Positions 14,807 to 23,943 of a DNA stretch of 34,676 nt are shown here, in pieces; the first letter of the stretch is position 1, and each line of letters begins with the position of its first letter. This stretch comes from a virus, in the IMG/VR virus record IMGVR_UViG_3300020463_000062, positions 1 to 34,676 of that record. One strand, given 5' to 3'. The notes beneath the pieces were generated by a model, which was not told the DNA's origin, did not search any database, and saw nothing but the letters and a program-made list of their open reading frames with translations. Made by a program: the position numbers and the translations under genes.

Positions 14807-17298
14807 TGCCTGTAGTTTCACAAACTATACCAAACTTTTTAAATGGTCTAAGTGAGCAAACTCCAACGCAAAGAGGTATCAATCAAGGTACTGACCAAAT
14901 TAATTATCAAAACAATATTGTGGAGGGTCTAACAAAAAGACCACCGCTAGAATTTGTTGCTACTGTAGATAGCGGCAATGTTTATCCTAACACTATAAAG
15001 TTCTGGAATATAAACAGAGATGCTGCATCAAGATTTATTGTTACGTTTTACAATGGAGGCGTAAAAGTTTTTGGATTAGATGGTACTTCATATCCTGTCA
15101 GCTTTCCAAATGGAACATCTTACTTAACATCAACAAACCCACGTGAAGATTTTAACTGCGTGAGTGTTGCTGACTTTACATTCATTGCAAACAAATCAAT
15201 CATTCCAACTGCTAGTGCATCATCTAGCCCTGCAAAAGTAGAAGAGTTTTTGATTAATGTTGCAAAATCACAATACGGTATTGAGTACAAGGTAACAGTT
15301 AATCATCCTAGTATGTCAAATCCGATTGCAGTTATCTTCCAAATGCCTTCAGGTAATGATGCAACAACTGACAGTACGTTTCGTGATACTAACAAGATTA
15401 AAGATATATTATTAAATGGTACTTCTAGTACACATTGGAACTCAGGTGCATCACAAATAGGATTTAAAACTATTAACGCTACAAGTGGTGCAGTTTTATC
15501 GACTACTCAAGGCCTTGCTAACTATACAGGTATCACATCTCATTTTACTTTTGAAAGTTATGACTCAGTTATTTATGGCAAACCAACAGATGGTAATGCT
15601 GGTTATAGTGTTGAGAGTGCTGATGGTCAGGGTAACTTGGCTATGTACGTTGTCAGAGATGAAATACAAGATTTTAGTCGTCTACCATATTACGGAAAAA
15701 CTAATGTTAAAATAAAAGTTACAGGAGATGAAGGAGATACTCTTACTGACTACTTCGTAGCTTTCCAAGGTAACGGTGTTTGGTCAGAAACTATTGCCCC
15801 GGGAACATCTTTAGGACTAGATAATACTAAAATGCCACACGCATTAGTAAACAATAACAATGGTACGTTTACATTTAAGCAACTAACATTTAACGAACGT
15901 ATATGTGGAAGTATAACTACAAACCCTGACCCGTCTTTTGTAGGTCAAGCAATACAGAATTTAACTTTTTATAAAAATAGATTAGGCCTTTTGTCTGGTG
16001 AGAATTTAATTTTCACAGAAAATGGAGGTTTCTTTAACTTTTACGGAACTACAGTAACTCAAGTATTAGATACAGACCCGATTGATATTGCAGCTTCAGG
16101 AACTCAGGTAAACACACTTAAAAACTCAGTTGCCTTTAATGAAACGCTTTTACTATTTTCTGATACACAACAATTTAAGTTAGATACTGCTGGAGATACA
16201 ATTACACCTACAACTGCTATCTTGAATGCAGTCTCTACGTTTGAACACGATGACCAAGTTCAGCCAGTTGCTGCAGGTCGTTTTGCATACTTTGCACAAC
16301 CACGTAATAACAATACAGCTATAAGAGAATACTATTCAGATGATGATACACTAACAAATGACGGTATAGATATTACGGTTGCTGTACAGACGTTGATACC
16401 AAAGAATGCTTTTCAAATTATTAGTAACAATATTGAAGATACATTATTTGTTTTATGTCACGATGATAATGATGCGCAGACTGCCCCTTATTCTACAGGT
16501 ACTAATGTTGCGCCAGCAGAGGCTGACACTATTTATGTTTATAAATACTTCTTTGACAAAGGGGAGAAAGTACAAACAGCTTGGTCAAAATGGATATTTA
16601 ATGGAGCTAAAATATTAGGAGCGGTAAGCTTTGAGTCATTCCTATATGTGTTAGCTGCAGAAGGCACTACTACAAAATTATTTAGAGTTGATTTACAAAA
16701 TTTAAAAGAAACAAGTCTATCATTTAAAATTTATTTAGATTTAAAGGCAAGTGTTACAGGCACGTATGATGCTGCAACAGGCAAAACTACATTCACTTCG
16801 CCGTATGGAGCTAAGACAGGATTGATTGCTGTTAATGCAACAACAGGAGTAAACTATACCGCTACTAATACAACAGGGTCTACTTACACTATTGATGCAA
16901 ACGCTACAAATTTATTTATAGGCGTACCGTTTACGTCTACCTATGAGTTATCTCCTCAGTATGTCAGAGAAGATACAGGTAGAGGACGATTAGCTATTAG
17001 CTCAGGACGTTATCAAATCAGAACAATTACTTTTGATTTTAATGACTCAGGATTTTTTAAGGTAAACGTTACACCTAAAAACAGAACTACAAACACAACG
17101 GAAATGACAGGATACGTTATTGGGGACAGTCAATCAGTTATAGATGCTCCGCCAATAGTCTCTGGCCAACTGCGAGTACCTATAGCAGCACGTAATACAG
17201 ATGTTGATGTGTCAATTGTTAATGACAGTCACTTACCTGTACACATTACGCAAGCTGAAGTTGAAGGGTTCTATCACAGAAGGTCAAGACGTATTTAA
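14806..17298 (+). CDS. Tail tubular protein B (T7 gp12-like, nozzle)
   Basis: This 830-aa protein corresponds to T7 gp12 (794 aa), the hexameric nozzle of the short tail. Landmarks are the N-terminus VSQTIPNFLNGLSEQTPTQR, the central FYKNRLGLLSGENLIFTENG, the NTLKNSVAFNETLLLFSDTQ block, an AVSTFEHDDQVQPVAAG stretch, and a C-terminal SGRYQIRTITFDFNDSGFFK. The composition is rich in Thr, Asn and beta strands, as expected for a beta-propeller and barrel protein. AAGGA sits seven bases before ATG 14806. It overlaps the gp13-like start by one base. Confidence 0.96.
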   Translation: MPVVSQTIPNFLNGLSEQTPTQRGINQGTDQINYQNNIVEGLTKRPPLEFVATVDSGNVYPNTIKFWNINRDAASRFIVTFYNGGVKVFGLDGTSYPVSFPNGTSYLTSTNPREDFNCVSVADFTFIANKSIIPTASASSSPAKVEEFLINVAKSQYGIEYKVTVNHPSMSNPIAVIFQMPSGNDATTDSTFRDTNKIKDILLNGTSSTHWNSGASQIGFKTINATSGAVLSTTQGLANYTGITSHFTFESYDSVIYGKPTDGNAGYSVESADGQGNLAMYVVRDEIQDFSRLPYYGKTNVKIKVTGDEGDTLTDYFVAFQGNGVWSETIAPGTSLGLDNTKMPHALVNNNNGTFTFKQLTFNERICGSITTNPDPSFVGQAIQNLTFYKNRLGLLSGENLIFTENGGFFNFYGTTVTQVLDTDPIDIAASGTQVNTLKNSVAFNETLLLFSDTQQFKLDTAGDTITPTTAILNAVSTFEHDDQVQPVAAGRFAYFAQPRNNNTAIREYYSDDDTLTNDGIDITVAVQTLIPKNAFQIISNNIEDTLFVLCHDDNDAQTAPYSTGTNVAPAEADTIYVYKYFFDKGEKVQTAWSKWIFNGAKILGAVSFESFLYVLAAEGTTTKLFRVDLQNLKETSLSFKIYLDLKASVTGTYDAATGKTTFTSPYGAKTGLIAVNATTGVNYTATNTTGSTYTIDANATNLFIGVPFTSTYELSPQYVREDTGRGRLAISSGRYQIRTITFDFNDSGFFKVNVTPKNRTTNTTEMTGYVIGDSQSVIDAPPIVSGQLRVPIAARNTDVDVSIVNDSHLPVHITQAEVEGFYHRRSRRI

Positions 17299-17771
17299 TG
17301 GAAGTAGCATACGTTCGTGATGCCGAACTGAAAGACGCTTTAGTTTTAGCAAAGATTATGCGTAAGGCAGACAGACAAGAAATAATGGCTTCAGATGGTG
17401 TTGGGGCACTAGAAGCATTAGTGACACCTTTAACAATAAAAGGAGCTATGAATTTTTCTATTATGGGAACTGGCGACCAAGGCGTAGTCGGAATGTTTGG
17501 ATGCGTACCTAGTGTTGACCCAGAATATGGATGCGCTTGGTTATTACAAAGTGAATTATTACTAGAACATAGAAAACAATTTTTAAAAGAATGCCCTTAT
17601 TGGGTAGCAAAAATGGGTCAAGGTTACAATTACCTCTACAACTTTGTTGATAAGAGGAATTGGGTCTCACTTAAATGGTTACAGTTTTTAGGTTTTGAAC
17701 CTAAAGAAGAATTTGAAGAATACGGTCACGGTAAAATACCGTTTTTATTAATGATGAAGGAGATAAAATAA
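17298..17771 (+). CDS. Internal virion protein A / GNAT-like protein (T7 gp13 position)
   Basis: This 157-aa protein lies exactly where T7 gene 13 lies. It begins MEVAYVRDAELKDALVLAKI, a typical GNAT beta1-alpha1, and contains VVGMFGCVP, a WLLQSELLLEHRKQFLKEC helix, YNYLYNFVDKRNWVSLKWLQ, and the terminal FLGFEPKEEFEEYGHGKIPF, which resembles the beta6-beta7 end of acetyltransferases and T7 gp13 (NYVWVGNTSHIRFLKTIGAVF). In T7 the protein is needed for morphogenesis. Whether it acetylates anything is unknown; the acetyl-CoA loop (R/Q-x-x-G-x-G/A) is not evident, so a non-enzymatic assembly role is favoured. Both ends overlap neighbours by one base. Confidence 0.85.
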   Translation: MEVAYVRDAELKDALVLAKIMRKADRQEIMASDGVGALEALVTPLTIKGAMNFSIMGTGDQGVVGMFGCVPSVDPEYGCAWLLQSELLLEHRKQFLKECPYWVAKMGQGYNYLYNFVDKRNWVSLKWLQFLGFEPKEEFEEYGHGKIPFLLMMKEIK

Positions 17772-18274
17772 TGTGCTCAGTTGAATTAGCAGTAGCTGGT
17801 CTCAAAGTTGGCTCTGCAGTTGCAGGATGGCAAGCCGATAGACAACAGGCCTCTAATCAAGCTTATGCTGATTACAAAACTAAACAAAATGCTGACCAAG
17901 CGTATCTTAAAGATTTAGAAAAAATTGAAAGTGAAAGAGGAATGTCTGCAAGAGAAAAAGGCAGAGAAGAATTTAGAGCTAAAATGAAAAAGCAAGCAGA
18001 TGTAGCAGCAGCACTAAATGCAGGTTTTGGAAATCCATTAAGAGTGTCGCAAGATATAGGAGTAGTCTTTGACCAAGACTATAACGACATTGCGTTCGGT
18101 TTTGAAAAAGACATGATTACTCTTAACAATCAAAGAGGAGACGCATACGCAAACCTCCAAAGAATTTATAACAATATAGCTCCAGTCTATACACCAACTA
18201 CAACTGACTTATTACTAAGAGTAGGTTCAGCAGGTGCTGAAGGCTATGCGCAAGGTAAGGCAATATCATCATAA
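17771..18274 (+). CDS. Internal virion protein B (T7 gp14-like)
   Basis: This 167-aa protein has the features of T7 gp14 (196 aa), the ejected protein that forms the outer-membrane part of the DNA conduit. It starts MCSVELAVAGLKVGSAVAG (T7: MCWMAAIPIAISGAQAISG), a hydrophobic small-residue N-terminus. A long helical region follows, with MKKQADVAAALNAGFGNPLR and the GFEKDMITLNNQRGDAYANL coil. The ending is small-residue-rich (GSAGAEGYAQGKAISS). AAGGAG serves its TAATG start. Like the three genes at 9717-10480 it begins Met-Cys. Confidence 0.9.
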   Translation: MCSVELAVAGLKVGSAVAGWQADRQQASNQAYADYKTKQNADQAYLKDLEKIESERGMSAREKGREEFRAKMKKQADVAAALNAGFGNPLRVSQDIGVVFDQDYNDIAFGFEKDMITLNNQRGDAYANLQRIYNNIAPVYTPTTTDLLLRVGSAGAEGYAQGKAISS

Positions 18275-20133
18275 TGGCATACAAATCACAGGTTACTAAT
18301 AAATATATGGGCTCTAGTTTTGCTGGGAGAGTAAATCCCGGGAGAGAGAACGAGCTTACACAATTAGCACAATCATTAAATACATTATCAGATGCAGCTC
18401 CTAGAGCTTTAGGTGCTTATAAGGATGAGCAAGTAAAGAAAGCAGAAGAGCAACTTGAGTATTTAAAAAGTACAATGTCGCCAGAAGAATTAAATGCTTA
18501 CATCTTAAAAGGTGAAGACCCAATACTTTCTAACAAATGGGCTGTATCAGTTGTAGACGGTAACGTTGGACGTTTCCAAGCTGGTGAAGTCATCAAAAAT
18601 ATAAGAGAAAACTATAATAACTACGATTATAAAACACAATCCCTCCAAGATTTCTATTCAAGTTTTCTTCCTGATATAAACGCTAAAAGTTCATCTTTCA
18701 AAAATGGTTTTGGTGTAGCTTTCAATAAGTGGTCAGCAGAAGAATATATGAAAGATGCTGACATGAGAGCTGTTAAAGCTACAGAAGAAAAACACGGCAA
18801 CGTTATTAATTATCTTGATAACACAGTTTCTGATATGAATGAGTATTGGACTGTAATGAGTTCTTTCAATTCAAAACTTCCGAATACAGGTGGTGATGAA
18901 AACTTTTTTCTAACAACAGATGAGATGAATGATGTTGCTTTACAACACGCATCATTTTTAGTTGCGAATGCAACTGAGCTAGGACACTACGATAAAGCTT
19001 TACAAATATTAAGTATGGATAGAGGCGTAGGGAAGAACGGTCAGAAGCTTGGCTCTTTATTAACTACTAAAAGAGAAGATGTCGGAAACTTACGCAGTCA
19101 AATAAGCAATGAAAGATTTAGATTTGAAACAAGAGCATTGCAAAGAGAGCAATGGCAAGAAACTGAGCAAGTTAAAAATGTACTTTTAGAAACCTTTACA
19201 GATTTAGATATTACAAATACTGACGCAATTTCTACCGCAAGAAAGAAAATACAAATGGTAGACCCTACCATGGTTCAAACTTTTGATAGATTAGTAAACT
19301 TAGAAAGAGTTTCAGCAGTATCAGAAGGAGATAAATCTGCTTTCTTACTTAGTATTGCAAAAGGTGATTATGATGATGACCCTAGAAGAATGCTTAGGGA
19401 CTTTGAAAGTAGTCAAATGCCGTTTGAAATGTTTACAACTGCGTTGAGCGTATGGTCAGGCACTCACACCAGAATAGCTAACGGTCAAGAGATGATTTAT
19501 GACACAAATAAAGTTTACAGTAATTCTACAGATTTAATTAACAATTCAATCAAAAGGTCATTTCAGACTTCACTTGGCCTTGATGAAAATTATAACGAAG
19601 CAATTAGATATTCAACGCACTACATCCAAACTAGCATAATTGAATTTGAGGCAACGGGAGATAGAACTCAAGAAGAGCGTAGATTATTTATGAAAGATTT
19701 AGGCGATTACGTATCTCAAATGTATTCAAAAGAAATGGTCACAGACCCTCCAATGGCTAACTATTCTGATGTTCAAGCAGTAAAAGAGGAAGCAGAAGGA
19801 GCAAACACTACAGTTGAAAATATTGTAAATACAATGACGCAAACAGTTCCACAATTTGATATTGATGGTTTACTAGAAGGAAACTTAGGTGAAATTAACC
19901 TTGCTGATATTGATGCAGTTAATAGAGCTACTACAAATTATTTAAGAGCCAATGTATATCCTGAAATTGCTCAACAAGTTATTAACCAAGTTCCTGCATA
20001 CTTCCAAGACAATATACGTCAATTCTTTGACACTTTACCAAGAACTGACTTTGACAAAATAGCTGTAGCAATGGGTATTGAACCTAACCAATTGTATGAT
20101 GCGATGGCTCAATATTTCCAAGGTAATAACTAA
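18274..20133 (+). CDS. Internal virion protein C (T7 gp15-like)
   Basis: This 619-aa, mostly helical and acidic protein fills the T7 gene 15 position (747 aa in T7). The N-terminus FAGRVNPGRENELTQLAQSL, followed by ALGAYKDEQVKKAEEQ and LSNKWAVSVVDGNVGRFQAG, is typical of the podoviral internal core protein family. With proteins B and D it would form the internal core over the portal and be ejected to span the periplasm. No transglycosylase motif is visible in it. It abuts both neighbours with TAATG overlaps. Confidence 0.92.
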   Translation: MAYKSQVTNKYMGSSFAGRVNPGRENELTQLAQSLNTLSDAAPRALGAYKDEQVKKAEEQLEYLKSTMSPEELNAYILKGEDPILSNKWAVSVVDGNVGRFQAGEVIKNIRENYNNYDYKTQSLQDFYSSFLPDINAKSSSFKNGFGVAFNKWSAEEYMKDADMRAVKATEEKHGNVINYLDNTVSDMNEYWTVMSSFNSKLPNTGGDENFFLTTDEMNDVALQHASFLVANATELGHYDKALQILSMDRGVGKNGQKLGSLLTTKREDVGNLRSQISNERFRFETRALQREQWQETEQVKNVLLETFTDLDITNTDAISTARKKIQMVDPTMVQTFDRLVNLERVSAVSEGDKSAFLLSIAKGDYDDDPRRMLRDFESSQMPFEMFTTALSVWSGTHTRIANGQEMIYDTNKVYSNSTDLINNSIKRSFQTSLGLDENYNEAIRYSTHYIQTSIIEFEATGDRTQEERRLFMKDLGDYVSQMYSKEMVTDPPMANYSDVQAVKEEAEGANTTVENIVNTMTQTVPQFDIDGLLEGNLGEINLADIDAVNRATTNYLRANVYPEIAQQVINQVPAYFQDNIRQFFDTLPRTDFDKIAVAMGIEPNQLYDAMAQYFQGNN

Positions 20134-23100
20134 TGGTTGATTTCACTACTTCTTATCAAGACAACTTTGAAAGAAGTGAAGGTGTTAATTATTTAGGAAT
20201 TGATAAAAAAGTTGATGCCAGAGTTTACAAAGAAGAAGCATTAGAGACCCTCACCACGCAAGACTTCGTTGATACATTAAAAGATTACTACACCTTCAGA
20301 GACGGAGACGATTTTCAATATACAGATGATGCCGATGTAATTGATTATTTCTATAACGATAGAACGTGGCGTAACAATAACACTATTTCTATGACTAGAG
20401 ATTTAGCTAACGTAATGGGAGAAGATGACCCAAAACGTTTACAACAATTCGCTAAGATAAATACTGTTTATCAAAACCTTCCCAACTTTTGGAATGACCC
20501 TAATAGAGATTTTGGAGATTGGCTTTTAGACTTTGGGGGAGCTCTTATATTAGACCCTGTTAACTTAATTGGTGTAGGCGTTGGAGGCCAAGCTGCAAAA
20601 CAAGCCTACAAACAAGAAATGAAACGTCTTCTAAAAGGTAAGATGGCTAAGAAAATTAATGACAAGATATTTGAAGAAGCATCCAAGGCAGCAAGCAAGA
20701 AAGCTTTTGCTGGAGCAGTAGGAAAAGGTGCTTTGTATGAAGGATTGTTTTCAGGTGCAATCACAGGTGCTTCAGATGCAATCTTACAACAAACTGCTAT
20801 TAAGAGTGGAGTACAAGAAGATTTTGATTTTGGAAGATTAGGATTATCAACTGGATTTGGTATCGGTTTCGGAACTGTATTTGGAGGAGCATTCTCAGCA
20901 GGTTCTTTTAAAATGACTTTAAGAAACCAACGTAAGCAAAGTGTAAAGAATTTAACTGACATTCATAATTTTGGTTTTGATGAATTAAGTGGTCGTAGAT
21001 TATTTACTGATTTAACTGAACCAAAACTTAAAGGTCAACGTTATGAAGATAAATCTGCAAATGAGGTCGCTAATATTAAAGAGTACAACAGAATAAAACC
21101 TAAAGACACTAACGAGTATATAGCTGAACTAAGAAAGACAGCGCAAGAACCGGGAGGTAAACCTCCTAAAGAAAAATTTAACTATGAGCGTTGGGCTGAA
21201 GGCGACAAAAATCATACACCTGTTCAAATGATTAAAGTTCTTGCAAGAGAATTAACTGAAAAGATGGATGAAGATATTGTAAATAAAAACTTTAAACAAA
21301 TTAAGGAAGAAGCAGTTCTTGTAGGATTAGACCCAGAAGCACTTATTAAAAATATCAAAGAGATTGGTAACTCATCTATGGCTGCACAGATGTTAGCCAT
21401 GCGTCAATTAATTAAAAAAGAAGCAGACGATATGGTTAAGATTGCTCGACAGTTTGATGACATATCTATTAGACCTGATGATGCAAAAGCATTAACTGCA
21501 GAGTTTCTTGCAAGAAGAGAAATGATTTCTCAACTTTTATTTATACAAAAGAGAGCTCAAGGTAACATAGCAACAGCACTAGCTTCACAAAGACAAGCGG
21601 TTGACGAAAGTAAAGCCGTACAACTTTTAGTTGAGCCTGAAGATATACAGATGGCAAACATTCTTGAAGGTACTCCTGAAGATTACATGAGAGCTATTTC
21701 TAAATTAGAAGATGATAACCACGTAATTCTAGCATTACAAAATGCTGAAAAAGTAAACAAGTGGGATTTGGCTGCAGAGTATGTAAACAACAACTTACTT
21801 TCTAGCCCGGATACACACATCTTAAACATTGCATCTGGCCTTATGCAAACACAATGGAAACCTATGGTTATGTTAGTGCGTTCTGCTTACATGATGCCTG
21901 TTGATAGGGCACGTGCTGGTGTAATTGCTGGTGAAGCTATTGATACTTATGTCTATCAATATGTTTATACCGTTGATGCAATAAGAGCTGCTTATAGAAG
22001 CTTTAAAGCTGGAAGACCTATATTAGATAGTCGAGCTTTGAAATATGATAGCAACATAAGACAAGGACAATTGGAAGCTTGGTTAAATAGAATGGTAGAG
22101 CTTTTGACACCAAGTAACAAAGTAGGACAAGGAGTTCGCCTTGTATCTAAAGTTCCAATTAAGTTAATTACAGCCCCTCTAAGAGTTCTATCTGCGGGTG
22201 ATGAATTTATGAAGGCAATGACTTTCAAAGCTAGAGCTGCAGCACAAATCAACTCACGTATTGCAAGAGAAAATCCTGAAGTTTTTACAAGGTTAGATAA
22301 CTTTACAACTGCTGCAGGCGCAAAGAACATTAAGGAATACAAAGAACTCGCTAGTAAATATATGAAAGAGTATATGGATGAAGGCGGGCAAGCAAAGTCA
22401 ACTGTTCAAGATAGTAGAGCTGCAGTTAGAGGAGACGTGTTAGCTGACCAAGATAAATTACAAATTAATGACCCATTGCATTATGCAAGAGAGAGTACCT
22501 ACACTCAACCTGCTACATCTCAAACGCAACGAGCTGACGGTTCTTTTGAAGGTGAAGTAAAAGGACAGATTACAGGAGCTATTCTTGATTTTACAAATAA
22601 GCACAGATGGCTTCGTGCAATAGGAGCTCACTTTATAAATACACCTTCAAACTTATTAAGATGGAACTTTCAACACTTACCAATTCTAGGCAAGTATCAG
22701 TTTCAAATGAAGCAAATGCTTAAGAAAGATGGAGATGGTAAATATATAAACCCTGAAGCTGCTGCCGAAGCTAATGCAAGAATAACTATGGGTTACTTAT
22801 TATGGACTGCTGCTATTACTGCTGCAATATATGGAAAAGTAACAGGTGGAGGTTCAAGGGATTGGAAACAAAATAAAGCAAAAGAAAATTTAACAGGATG
22901 GCAACCATATTCTTACAAAGGCAAGGATGGGCGTTACATAGCCATGAATAGATTAGACCCATTCTTTACACCGTTTGCAGTTGCTGCTGATGTAATTGAC
23001 ACAATAGATGATTTCTTAGAATACAAGGAAGACTTAACACCTTATCAAGAAAGCAGATTAACAGAGTTATCAATGGCTACTATTGCCTCCATTACTAGAA

Positions 23101-23897
23101 ACTTAACATCTAAATTTTATACCAAAGGCTTATTAGAGACTGCAGGACTTTTCTTGGGCGACCAACTTATGATGTCAAGAGACCCAGAAAGAAAAGGTGG
23201 AATGTTCTTTGGTAGACTTGCTTTTAAATGGATGCCGTTATCAGGCATGATGCGTTACAACAACAGAGTAAATGATGAATTTAATAGAGAGATTTGGACA
23301 TTTACAGACAACCTTAAAAGCTACAACCCTTTAGATGACCCAGACAACATTATGCCTGAACGTAATATATTTGGTGAACCAATTAGTCGTAAAAATGGAT
23401 GGCTATTTGGATTAGGAGGCAAGACAGGTTTATGGTCATCACCTTTTGCAATGACTAATTTTAAAAATACAGAAGTAGCAAGGTTCTTTGAAGACAGAGA
23501 AATTACATATAGGAAACCATCCAAGATAGATAAAAATTCTAAAATTAATTTGAAAGATTTAAGAAACCCTAAGACTGGCCAAACTGCATACGACAGATGG
23601 ATGGAGTTAAAAGGCGAGATTGAAGTAATGTATAAAGGTAAGAAAAGAAGATTAAAAGAAGTTGTCGAGATGCTGGTCGCAAATAAGAAAAGCTCATTCT
23701 ATAAATTACCTGAAGGCATTGTTGAGGGTGAAGACTTTAGACAAGATGTTTTAGTAGGGCTTGTAAGAAGATATGAAGATAAAGCTTACAGCATATTATT
23801 AAAAGAGTTCCCACAAATAGAAGCGGAATACAAAAGAAGAAATATAGCAATTAAAGAGGAAGGTCGAGATGCACTCGATGCCTTTTTAAACTATTAA
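20133..23897 (+). CDS. Internal virion protein D (T7 gp16-like), without visible transglycosylase domain
   Basis: This 1254-aa protein corresponds to T7 gp16 (1318 aa), the largest ejected core protein, which crosses the cell envelope and starts DNA entry. T7 gp16 begins with a lytic transglycosylase domain (an ESRF-type catalytic Glu); here the N-terminus (MVDFTTSYQDNFERSEGVNY) has no such motif and passes into FGDWLLDFGGALILDPVNLI. A small-residue stretch GLFSGAITGASDAIL and GFGIGFGTVFGGAFSAGSF (about 209-260) may insert in membrane. SSPDTHILNIASGLMQTQWK and LITAPLRVLSAGDEFMKAMT match the conserved C-terminal core of the family. The gene is intact, followed by the second 22-base repeat. Confidence 0.9.
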   Translation: MVDFTTSYQDNFERSEGVNYLGIDKKVDARVYKEEALETLTTQDFVDTLKDYYTFRDGDDFQYTDDADVIDYFYNDRTWRNNNTISMTRDLANVMGEDDPKRLQQFAKINTVYQNLPNFWNDPNRDFGDWLLDFGGALILDPVNLIGVGVGGQAAKQAYKQEMKRLLKGKMAKKINDKIFEEASKAASKKAFAGAVGKGALYEGLFSGAITGASDAILQQTAIKSGVQEDFDFGRLGLSTGFGIGFGTVFGGAFSAGSFKMTLRNQRKQSVKNLTDIHNFGFDELSGRRLFTDLTEPKLKGQRYEDKSANEVANIKEYNRIKPKDTNEYIAELRKTAQEPGGKPPKEKFNYERWAEGDKNHTPVQMIKVLARELTEKMDEDIVNKNFKQIKEEAVLVGLDPEALIKNIKEIGNSSMAAQMLAMRQLIKKEADDMVKIARQFDDISIRPDDAKALTAEFLARREMISQLLFIQKRAQGNIATALASQRQAVDESKAVQLLVEPEDIQMANILEGTPEDYMRAISKLEDDNHVILALQNAEKVNKWDLAAEYVNNNLLSSPDTHILNIASGLMQTQWKPMVMLVRSAYMMPVDRARAGVIAGEAIDTYVYQYVYTVDAIRAAYRSFKAGRPILDSRALKYDSNIRQGQLEAWLNRMVELLTPSNKVGQGVRLVSKVPIKLITAPLRVLSAGDEFMKAMTFKARAAAQINSRIARENPEVFTRLDNFTTAAGAKNIKEYKELASKYMKEYMDEGGQAKSTVQDSRAAVRGDVLADQDKLQINDPLHYARESTYTQPATSQTQRADGSFEGEVKGQITGAILDFTNKHRWLRAIGAHFINTPSNLLRWNFQHLPILGKYQFQMKQMLKKDGDGKYINPEAAAEANARITMGYLLWTAAITAAIYGKVTGGGSRDWKQNKAKENLTGWQPYSYKGKDGRYIAMNRLDPFFTPFAVAADVIDTIDDFLEYKEDLTPYQESRLTELSMATIASITRNLTSKFYTKGLLETAGLFLGDQLMMSRDPERKGGMFFGRLAFKWMPLSGMMRYNNRVNDEFNREIWTFTDNLKSYNPLDDPDNIMPERNIFGEPISRKNGWLFGLGGKTGLWSSPFAMTNFKNTEVARFFEDREITYRKPSKIDKNSKINLKDLRNPKTGQTAYDRWMELKGEIEVMYKGKKRRLKEVVEMLVANKKSSFYKLPEGIVEGEDFRQDVLVGLVRRYEDKAYSILLKEFPQIEAEYKRRNIAIKEEGRDALDAFLNY

Positions 23898-23898
23898 T

Positions 23899-23920
23899 CA
23901 AAAGTACCCGTCTTAGAAGA
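23899..23920 (+). repeat. 22-base perfect direct repeat, copy 2 (candidate phage promoter)
   Basis: This copy is identical to 9494-9515 (core AGTACCCGTCTTAGAAGA). It fills about half of the 46-base gap between the gp16-like gene and the fibre gene, starting one base after the stop and ending 23 bases before ATG 23944. Position in the only real gap of the late virion cluster supports a promoter role for fibre and lysis genes; direct experimental support is absent. Confidence 0.6.
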
Positions 23921-23943
23921 AAATTCACAAATAAGGAGAGAAA

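Noticed and set aside
20606-20962. Minus-strand frame of 118 codons in the gp16-like gene
   Set aside because: Shadow of an Ala/Gly-rich coding stretch, without ribosome site.
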